From Acidobacteriota bacterium (GTDB taxonomy: Bacteria; Acidobacteriota; Blastocatellia; Pyrinomonadales; Pyrinomonadaceae), in NCBI GenBank assembly GCA_020853255.1, contig JADYZI010000029.1, forward strand, positions 1-6,580: 6,580 nucleotides of DNA, in the 5' to 3' direction. Position numbers and translations under genes: made by a program. The notes below the pieces were generated by a model. The model searched no databases, was not told where the DNA came from, and was given only the letters and a program-made list of their open reading frames with translations. Each line of letters starts with the position of its first letter. The stretch's first letter is position 1. Positions 1 through 4,115 of the stretch are shown here, piece after piece.

Positions 1-577
1 CGTGCAATTTGGTAAGTTCGCGTGCGACCGCGGCCTTTCGATCGCCAAGCGTTTCAAGGCAATCCAGAAGCGACGCGGCAAGCCGATGCGGTGATTCGTA
101 AAAAACAAGCGTTGCCGGTATATCTCGCACCACTTCCAGCCGCCGCCGCCGTTCGCCTTTTCGCGAAGGCAAAAAGCCGCCAAAAAATATCGAATCCGTC
201 GGAAGCCCCGATGCCGTGACAGCCGTCACAAACGCCGCCGGCCCTGGAATGGCAACGACCCGCAGCCCCGCCGCGGACGCTTCGCTAACGAGGACAAATC
301 CGGGATCATTTATCCCCGGTGTGCCCGCATCCGAAATGACCGCGACGGAATCGCCGTTTTTTATCCTCTCGATCAGATCTGCCGCCCGTTCGCGTTCGTT
401 GTGCTCGTGATAACTGATCAGTTTCTTCGATATGCCGTAATGATCCAAAAGCTTGCGCGAGTGCCGCGTGTCCTCGCAGGCGATGACGTCCGCGGCCTTG
501 AGCGTTTCGATAGCACGAAACGAAATGTCAGCCAGATTCCCGATCGGTGTCGCAACAAGATAAAGTGTTCCCGTCAT
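1..577 (-). CDS. rsmI: 16S rRNA (cytidine-1402-2'-O)-methyltransferase RsmI, N-terminal 192 residues (3' end beyond the window)
   Basis: Encodes the SAM-dependent enzyme that 2'-O-methylates C1402 of 16S rRNA in the decoding centre of the small subunit; cytoplasmic. The frame is open from ATG at 577 to the left edge, so the gene is partial (family about 280 residues). Visible tetrapyrrole-methylase-fold motifs, in order: LVATPIGNLADIS (residues 7-19), CEDTR (34-38), SDAGTPGINDPG (82-93, the family's AGTP-x-I-x-DPG loop with Asn where Ser is usual), the PGP turn (111-113), FFGGFLP (131-137), FYESPHR (159-165) and ARELTK (185-190). The start is fixed because MTGTLYLVATPIGNL is the normal N-terminus of the family. 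The ribosome binding site is poor: an AAGAAGG stretch lies about 14 bases upstream. A strong terminator at 753-783 separates the gene from its upstream neighbour, so it should have its own promoter in 578-750; I found no convincing -35/-10 pair there. No frameshift is seen. Confidence 0.96.
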   Translation of the reverse strand, partial: MTGTLYLVATPIGNLADISFRAIETLKAADVIACEDTRHSRKLLDHYGISKKLISYHEHNERERAADLIERIKNGDSVAVISDAGTPGINDPGFVLVSEASAAGLRVVAIPGPAAFVTAVTASGLPTDSIFFGGFLPSRKGERRRRLEVVRDIPATLVFYESPHRLAASLLDCLETLGDRKAAVARELTKLH

Positions 578-618
578 AATTCGGTAAGCAACCTTCTTTA
601 TACAATAATCTTGCCATA

Positions 619-709
619 CCTCTTGTCCGAACCGGGAGCGGTAGCGACTGGCCTCTTGCCTTCTCCGCAAGCACCGCCTCTTGTCAGAACCGGGAGCAGT
701 AGCGACTGG
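619..709. repeat. Two-copy 33-bp imperfect direct repeat, period 58 bp
   Basis: Copy 1 is 619-651 and copy 2 is 677-709. They match at 31 of 33 positions; both begin CCTCTTGTC and end GTAGCGACTGG. The 25-base spacer starts with a short echo of the repeat's beginning (CCTCTTGCC, 652-660). The pair is intergenic, between the terminator of the Gly/Asn-rich gene and rsmI. A pyrimidine-rich TTTC run (711-730) sits beside copy 2. I see no transposase, no terminal inverted repeats and no good hairpin in the unit, so this is not an IS. A dispersed intergenic repeat family is possible but cannot be shown from one window. Confidence 0.85.
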
Positions 710-752
710 GTTTCTTTCTTTCTTCCTTTTACACATTCAACCCGCCCGGAAC

Positions 753-783
753 AAAAAAAGCCCGGACGCATTCACGCCCGGGC
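753..783 (-). terminator. Strong rho-independent terminator of the Gly/Asn-rich secreted protein gene
   Basis: Read on the minus strand, the arms GCCCGGGCGT and GCGTCCGGGC (774-783 and 760-769) form a 10-bp stem including two G-U pairs, with a 4-base GAAT loop. Seven T residues follow directly (759-753). It lies 43 bases past the stop codon at 827. It should end the upstream transcript and insulate rsmI. The other strand has no T run, so it is directional. Confidence 0.88.
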
Positions 784-826
784 CCCGAAGTGATACTGCT
801 TTCGGGATAAGCCTATGTCCCCTGTG

Positions 827-1438
827 TTAGAAGGGAAAGTTGTTTCTCCATCCGCCGCCGCCCCGATTACCTCGATTGTTGTAACCGTAAACATCTGCGA
901 TCGCGTCAAGTGAGCGTTGAATATTGTTCCACTGATTCTGCAGATTTCCGTTCCGGCGGCCGCGTGAGCTGTACATCACCTGGTCGATCTGCGAAGCGAT
1001 GTCCAATACACGCCGGGCTGCGTCGGCACTGTTGTTAAGGTTGCGGCCGTTGCCGTATTTGTCTTCAAGGCGGTCGGCGGCCTTTGCAAAATCATCCGCA
1101 AGGTCTTCGATCCGTTCGAGACGCTGGCCGTTGTTGTTCCGGCCGCCCCAGATATTGCCCCAGCGATTATCATCGCGGTTATCGTATCGATCGTCCGCAC
1201 GGTCGGTTGCCCGCTCGAAATTGCGTGCCTGGCTCTTTAGATTCCTTACAGTGCTGCGGATATTGCGGCCATTATTGCCGTAGTAGCCGCCGTTGCCGTA
1301 ATAGCCGCCATTCCCACGGTTTCCGCCATTGTTTCCGCCGTACCCGCCGTTCCACTGCGCCGAAGCAATTGCCGGCAAGCCCAAAATCAACAAGCCAAAT
1401 GCGCTGATTGCGATCATCCCTTTAATTTTGTTCATCAT
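827..1438 (-). CDS. Secreted Gly/Asn/Tyr-rich protein with a charged helical C-terminal half; function unknown
   Basis: 203 residues. Residues 1-27 form a clear Sec signal peptide (basic MMNKIKG start, hydrophobic core, ASA|Q cleavage site), so the protein is exported. Residues 28-58 are a low-complexity Gly/Asn/Tyr segment with GGYYGN repeats. Residues 60-185 are rich in Arg, Asp and Asn and look helical (LERIEDLADDFAKAADRLEDKY; IQRSLDAIADVYG). The tail (186-203) is again Gly/Arg/Asn-rich and ends NNFPF. There are no cysteines and no enzyme motif. The helical half resembles secreted proteins with repeated ATDRLxDRY-like and IDxxM...L..LA..YG segments that I associate with Acidobacteriota; this is family memory, not a search. 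The start is ATG 1438: GGAGAG (1448-1443) is ideally spaced. A TTG at 1450 in frame overlaps that ribosome binding site and is unlikely; ATG 1435 is a possible alternative. The gene stands alone, with a sigma-54-type promoter upstream and its own terminator downstream. A cell-surface or periplasmic structural role is possible but unproven. Confidence 0.88.
   Translation of the reverse strand: MMNKIKGMIAISAFGLLILGLPAIASAQWNGGYGGNNGGNRGNGGYYGNGGYYGNNGRNIRSTVRNLKSQARNFERATDRADDRYDNRDDNRWGNIWGGRNNNGQRLERIEDLADDFAKAADRLEDKYGNGRNLNNSADAARRVLDIASQIDQVMYSSRGRRNGNLQNQWNNIQRSLDAIADVYGYNNRGNRGGGGWRNNFPF
1275..1310. repeat. Tandem 18-bp coding repeat (GGYYGN unit)
   Basis: Units 1275-1292 and 1293-1310 are identical at 16 of 18 positions and encode consecutive GGYYGN-type hexapeptides in the Gly/Asn-rich segment of the secreted protein. 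In-frame units like this could change copy number by slippage without breaking the frame. Confidence 0.8.
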
Positions 1439-1465
1439 ATTTCTCTCCAACTTTGTCAGTTTCAG

Positions 1466-1482
1466 GCAATGACCAGCATTGC
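1466..1482 (-). other. Small hairpin in the predicted 5' leader of the secreted protein gene
   Basis: GCAATG and CATTGC (6 bp) are separated by a 5-base loop. It lies just after the start site predicted from the sigma-54 element and about 18 bases before the ribosome binding site, which it leaves free. It could stabilise the transcript or be chance. Confidence 0.35.
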
Positions 1483-1495
1483 TGATGGGCTGAAA

Positions 1496-1511
1496 AGCAA
1501 AGGGCGTGCCA
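1496..1511 (-). promoter_or_regulatory. Sigma-54 (RpoN) -24/-12 promoter for the secreted Gly/Asn-rich protein gene
   Basis: The minus strand reads TGGCACGCCCTTTGCT. This matches the sigma-54 consensus TGGCACG-N4-TTGCW at every defined position, with the invariant GG (1510-1509) and GC (1498-1497) correctly spaced. Transcription would start near 1485, giving a leader of about 47 bases before ATG 1438 with its GGAGAG ribosome binding site. It lies in the right orientation in a non-coding gap. Sigma-54 promoters need an AAA+ enhancer-binding protein; its site would be expected upstream, in about 1560-1730, where several inverted repeats occur. The match and orientation are seen; use in vivo is inferred. 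Confidence 0.7.
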
Positions 1512-1525
1512 TTGTCGAAATCAAC

Positions 1526-1550
1526 AAAAAAGCCCCGATTTTACGAGGCT
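1526..1550 (-). terminator. Intrinsic terminator immediately upstream of the sigma-54 promoter
   Basis: On the minus strand AGCCTCG and CGGGGCT (1550-1544 and 1537-1531) form a 7-bp stem with one G-U pair and a 6-base loop, and the stem runs into a T tract (1531-1526). It ends about 15 bases before the -24 element. It could stop read-through from the S8 protease gene or end a separate short transcript from 1560-1740, insulating the secreted-protein promoter. Confidence 0.7.
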
Positions 1551-1559
1551 TTGCAAATA

Positions 1560-1660
1560 CCTGATGATCGGCCTGCCCCGATCGCGCACGTTTTCGGCGG
1601 CTGCTCCACCAAATCGTCAGCCGTGTTTTCATGAAGGGCCCAGCGCCGGCACCCAGTAGG
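1560..1660. other. Gene-free stretch with two inverted repeats; possible structured 3' UTR or small RNA
   Basis: No credible coding region is seen. Two stems can be drawn: GATCGG/CCGATC (1566-1571 with 1578-1583, 6-base loop) and CGGCTG/CAGCCG (1598-1603 with 1618-1623, 14-base loop). On the minus strand these are followed by the terminator at 1526-1550, an arrangement compatible with a short structured RNA or a structured protease 3' UTR. The same repeats could instead be activator sites for the sigma-54 promoter, since they lie 55-130 bases upstream of it. I recognise no riboswitch or known RNA class. Confidence 0.3.
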
Positions 1661-1725
1661 CATAAAAGTTTAGCGGCCTCTACATTAGAACCGATCTAAC
1701 AAAGAGGCCGCTATGGTTTTTTATG
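1661..1725. terminator. Large nested inverted repeat, probable bidirectional terminator downstream of the S8 protease gene
   Basis: The core arms TAGCGGCCTCT (1671-1681) and AGAGGCCGCTA (1703-1713) are perfect 11-bp complements. Inside, after a symmetric 3+3 internal loop, TTAGA (1685-1689) pairs with TCTAA (1695-1699) around a 5-base loop. Outside, CATAAAA (1661-1667) pairs with TTTTATG (1719-1725). The flanks give a six-T run on the plus strand (1717-1722) and AACTTTTATG on the minus strand, so either strand could terminate. It begins 17 bases after the protease stop codon. The order of three stems is more elaborate than a usual terminator, so an operator or recombination site is not excluded. 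Confidence 0.7.
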
Positions 1726-1742
1726 AAGAAAGCGCGGAGGTT

Positions 1743-3167
1743 TTATTTGACACCCAACGCTTTTGCCGCGTTTATTCTGCCGCCGCTGGCGATTTTGCCG
1801 CTGAGGGCATCGACCTTATCGACCGACTTCAAAACACGCTCGCGAAGTTTATCCACCGAAATGTTTGGATCATTCGCAACGATCAACGCCGCAACGCCCG
1901 AAACATATGGTGTCGCCATCGAAGTGCCGGACGCTTCACGATATGCGTTCCCAAGCCATGTCGAAACGATCTCACGACCCGGTGCCGCAACGTGAACTGT
2001 CTTAACGCCGTAATTTGAGAACGACGCAAGCGAATCTGTCCGGTCAAGTGCCGCAACGCTGATGACGTTCGGCAAGTTGTAATTCGACGGGTAATGCGGC
2101 CGCTTGTCATTATCCGTACTGCTGTTTCCCGCGGCGGCAACGAACAGGATGCCGTTCTCACCGGCGGCACGAATGGCATCTTCCAGCGCTTTGGAATTCT
2201 GTGTCGAACCCCAGCTTGCGCTTATCACACGAAGGTTTACGCCTTTCTGTTTGCGGTCGATGGCATAATTTATCGCTTCGATCGCGTCCTTCGTTGAACC
2301 AAATCCTCCGCGGCCTAGGAATTTCAACGGCATCACCTGAACATTCCAATTGATCCCCGCGATCCCTTCGCCATTGTTGCCCTCAGCACCGATAATGCCG
2401 GCGCAATGTGTGCCGTGGCCGTTGTCGTCCATCGGGTCCGCCACGTTCGAGTCGGCATCGTAGCCTTGGATATCGTTGTATGTGCCCAGCTCAGCATCGA
2501 CATACTGCGGAACATTGTCCGGCCGGACCCACATATTCGAAACGAGGTCGAGATGATTATAGTCAACACCGGTATCAAGCACCGCTACAACCACTTCCCT
2601 GCTTCCCTTGGTCTTGGCCCAGGCCTGCAGGGCGCTCAGATCCGCACCCGCTTTGCCGCCGTCCTGGCCGATATTGTTCAGTGCCCATTGTTCGGCAAAA
2701 TGCGGGTCGTTAGGAATGTTGTCGCTTGGCCGATCAAGCAGGTCCTGCGGGCGAAACGTGCTTGCCGGGTCATCAAGTTGGATGACGTCATTCGTGTCCG
2801 CATACTCGACCAGATCCGACATTGCCCGGTACTGGCCGGCGACGGCGTCCTTGTCCGCCCCGTCAAGGTCATCGATCGCGACCAGGCCGCGGACCGATTC
2901 AATGTTGTCCTCCACCCGGTCGTTCAGCCGGCCGGTGATCTTTTTAATATCCGCAAGCTTAACGCCAGGTTTGAACCGGACAAGGACCTCAGGTTCGGCG
3001 TCCTTCAGCGTGCGGGCCGAGGTCTTCGGTTTCCGGCTCGCCGAATGATCGACCTCCACGTTCGGCAGCGGGTTCGACTGCCAGCGCCGGATCTGCCCCA
3101 GAACGGCCGCCGTTACTACCAAAATTCCTACGATCGTTACGCGTATCCAGATGTTACTGCGATTCAT
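1743..3167 (-). CDS. Subtilisin-family (peptidase S8) serine protease, exported or membrane-anchored
   Basis: 474 residues. The N-terminus has one hydrophobic segment (about 7-24) after a basic start, acting as a signal peptide or membrane anchor; there is no lipobox cysteine. Residues about 58-135 (from EVLVRFKPGV) look like the inhibitory/chaperone propeptide of fervidolysin- and thermitase-like enzymes. The catalytic domain starts around 152 (PNDPHFAEQWALNNIG) and reaches the C-terminus with no extra domain. The triad is complete: Asp198 in VLDTG, His251 in NGHGTHCAG, Ser416 in GTSMATP; the oxyanion-hole Asn348 lies in AAAGN. It should therefore be an active endopeptidase outside the cytoplasm, with unknown substrates. 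The start ATG 3167 follows GGAG (3180-3177) at 9 bases. It lies 68 bases after the small 93-residue gene, a gap holding twin hairpins; co-transcription is possible but not certain. A nested inverted repeat follows the stop. Confidence 0.96.
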   Translation of the reverse strand: MNRSNIWIRVTIVGILVVTAAVLGQIRRWQSNPLPNVEVDHSASRKPKTSARTLKDAEPEVLVRFKPGVKLADIKKITGRLNDRVEDNIESVRGLVAIDDLDGADKDAVAGQYRAMSDLVEYADTNDVIQLDDPASTFRPQDLLDRPSDNIPNDPHFAEQWALNNIGQDGGKAGADLSALQAWAKTKGSREVVVAVLDTGVDYNHLDLVSNMWVRPDNVPQYVDAELGTYNDIQGYDADSNVADPMDDNGHGTHCAGIIGAEGNNGEGIAGINWNVQVMPLKFLGRGGFGSTKDAIEAINYAIDRKQKGVNLRVISASWGSTQNSKALEDAIRAAGENGILFVAAAGNSSTDNDKRPHYPSNYNLPNVISVAALDRTDSLASFSNYGVKTVHVAAPGREIVSTWLGNAYREASGTSMATPYVSGVAALIVANDPNISVDKLRERVLKSVDKVDALSGKIASGGRINAAKALGVK

Positions 3168-3190
3168 AGATAACTGCTCCGAAAATAGTA

Positions 3191-3235
3191 CGACAGGCTA
3201 TTGGCCTGTCGCGGTAAACAGGCGAACGGCCTGTT
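3191..3235. repeat. Tandem hairpin pair with a shared ACAGGC-N5-GCCTGT core (REP-like)
   Basis: Hairpin 1 is CGACAGGC/GCCTGTCG (3191-3198 with 3204-3211; 8 bp, 5-base loop). Hairpin 2 is AACAGGC/GCCTGTT (3217-3223 with 3229-3235; 7 bp, 5-base loop). Both carry the same 6-bp core and loop length but different loop sequences (TATTG and GAACG) and different closing pairs. They fill the gap between the stop codon of the 93-residue gene (3236) and the protease ribosome binding site. Neither strand has a T run, so they are not ordinary terminators. They resemble paired REP elements, which can stabilise the 3' end of an upstream message. Confidence 0.85.
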
Positions 3236-3517
3236 CTACGAAATAATAACGTAATTAGCACCGTCAAAATCCTTCAGCCTAAGCTGATATTTATCGGCGC
3301 GGTATTCGTAATTCTTCCCCTTGGCGTTAAGGTTGATCTTCCAGCCCGTCGAGATCATCTGTGCCGACATCTCGCCGTTTGCGGGCGCGCCAAGCGACAT
3401 ATCCGGAAAATCCACCTTGGCAACGGATCCTTCGCGGACGTCGTTCTCACTGACGCTCAACCGTTTCGCCAGGTCCTTTCTGGCCTCTTCGACAGCCTTT
3501 TCCTGCGTTAATGCCAT
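3236..3517 (-). CDS. Small conserved protein of the PDxSLG type, 93 residues, function unknown
   Basis: Soluble, with no signal peptide or membrane segment. An N-terminal helix (ALTQEKAVEEARKDLAKRLSVSENDV, about 2-27) leads to a beta-rich part: VAKVDFPDMSLGAP (32-45), MISTGWKINLNAKGKNYEYRAD (54-75), and a C-terminal strand. The order LA-RL-V...V..V.(W/F)PD.SLG.P..G.......GW.I.L...G..YEYR.D matches a family of short bacterial hypothetical proteins that normally read WPDxSLGCPxPG; here Cys is replaced by Ala and Trp by Phe. I know no function for it. The start ATG 3517 is chosen because similarity begins there and a weak GAGA ribosome binding site precedes it. The frame is open to 3613, but that extension overlaps the upstream gene by 32 bases and its sequence is basic and atypical. 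It lies 64 bases downstream of the DUF2085 gene and may share its transcript. Confidence 0.82.
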   Translation of the reverse strand: MALTQEKAVEEARKDLAKRLSVSENDVREGSVAKVDFPDMSLGAPANGEMSAQMISTGWKINLNAKGKNYEYRADKYQLRLKDFDGANYVIIS

Positions 3518-3536
3518 ATTAATTCTCAGCGCTACA

Positions 3537-3565
3537 ATCTTGCTCTTTCTACGAATAGAAGTCAA
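3537..3565 (-). promoter_or_regulatory. Weak candidate sigma-70 promoter for the 93-residue gene
   Basis: TTGACT (3565-3560, five of six to consensus) is followed after 17 bases by CAAGAT (3542-3537, three of six). It is correctly placed between the DUF2085 gene and the small gene, but the -10 is poor. If real, the small gene and the protease could be transcribed apart from ppsA. Confidence 0.25.
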
Positions 3566-3581
3566 CAAATGTTCCGGCCTG

Positions 3582-4115
3582 TCAGTGCGCCTCTGCCCGG
3601 CGGCGGAGGGCAAAATTCCTCCTTATCTCGACAACGGCAGGAACGATGTAGGTCGCACAGGCAACCCCAAGGACAAGCCCGGTGAGGAACCGAGACAGAA
3701 GCGTATTCTCCCAAATCCCGAAAACCGTCAGCGACCAGTCAATGCCGATGGGCACAAGCGAAAGGAAGAGCCAGAACCTCGGCAGCGGCTCGATGTCATC
3801 TATCCGCCGCCATAACGGATAGACGATAAGCCCGGCCAACAGGCCAAAATATACACCAAAGCATCGCGAGCAAACCGCCATTTGATGCGAACCAAGATGC
3901 ATCGACCGTTCGGGCAGTTGATGGCAGATATAGCTGAAAAAGCTGTAGATCGGCGTGGCCGCACCGAAGCCAAGATCGCCCGCAAGCGGAGCAGACACAA
4001 TGGCGCCGACCCAGATCGCGACAATTGCCACCGCAACACCCCATGCCGCAAACGCCTGCGAACGAAAGGTTTTCGCAAGGCTTGCGGGGATATAATTCTC
4101 GGCTGTCTGGGCCAT
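3582..4115 (-). CDS. DUF2085 family integral membrane protein
   Basis: 177 residues, about four membrane segments (roughly 22-46, 86-102, 112-130, 138-160). The DUF2085 signature is clear: SYICHQLPERSMHLGSHQMAVCSRCFGVYFG (61-91), with the conserved CHQ (Cys64, His65), Cys82 and Cys85 in CSRC, and GVYFG. The second conserved block, GIDW (124-127) followed by N-x4-R-x2-TG (N137 to G146), is also present. The Cys/His set suggests metal binding or a redox-sensitive site in the membrane, but no biochemical role is established that I know of. The start codon directly follows the ppsA stop (TAAATG, no spacer), so translation should be coupled to ppsA; no independent ribosome binding site is evident. 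The C-terminus is short and basic (RRNFALRRRAEAH), probably cytoplasmic. Length is normal for the family. Confidence 0.94.
   Translation of the reverse strand: MAQTAENYIPASLAKTFRSQAFAAWGVAVAIVAIWVGAIVSAPLAGDLGFGAATPIYSFFSYICHQLPERSMHLGSHQMAVCSRCFGVYFGLLAGLIVYPLWRRIDDIEPLPRFWLFLSLVPIGIDWSLTVFGIWENTLLSRFLTGLVLGVACATYIVPAVVEIRRNFALRRRAEAH

Noticed and set aside
602..617. Degenerate sigma-54-like element upstream of rsmI (TGGCAAGATTATTGTA on the minus strand)
   Set aside because: The invariant -12 GC is GT, and rsmI is a housekeeping gene not expected to need an enhancer-dependent promoter.
401..793. Plus-strand 130-codon open frame overlapping the start of rsmI
   Set aside because: It is antisense to the well-supported rsmI N-terminus, then runs through the direct repeats and the terminator; no motif or ribosome binding site is seen.
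1462..1632. A 56-codon minus-strand open frame starting at ATG 1632
   Set aside because: It has no ribosome binding site, reads straight through the intrinsic terminator and the -24/-12 promoter element, and its composition is unlike the real proteins here.
2406..3173. Long plus-strand open frame (255 codons) inside the S8 protease gene
   Set aside because: It is antisense to a protease with a complete catalytic triad, and its product shows no recognisable domain; it is a by-product of codon bias.
3185..3212. Candidate protease promoter GCGACA / 16 bases / TACTAT
   Set aside because: The predicted start would fall inside the ribosome binding site, and the -35 overlaps the hairpin, which explains the sequence better.
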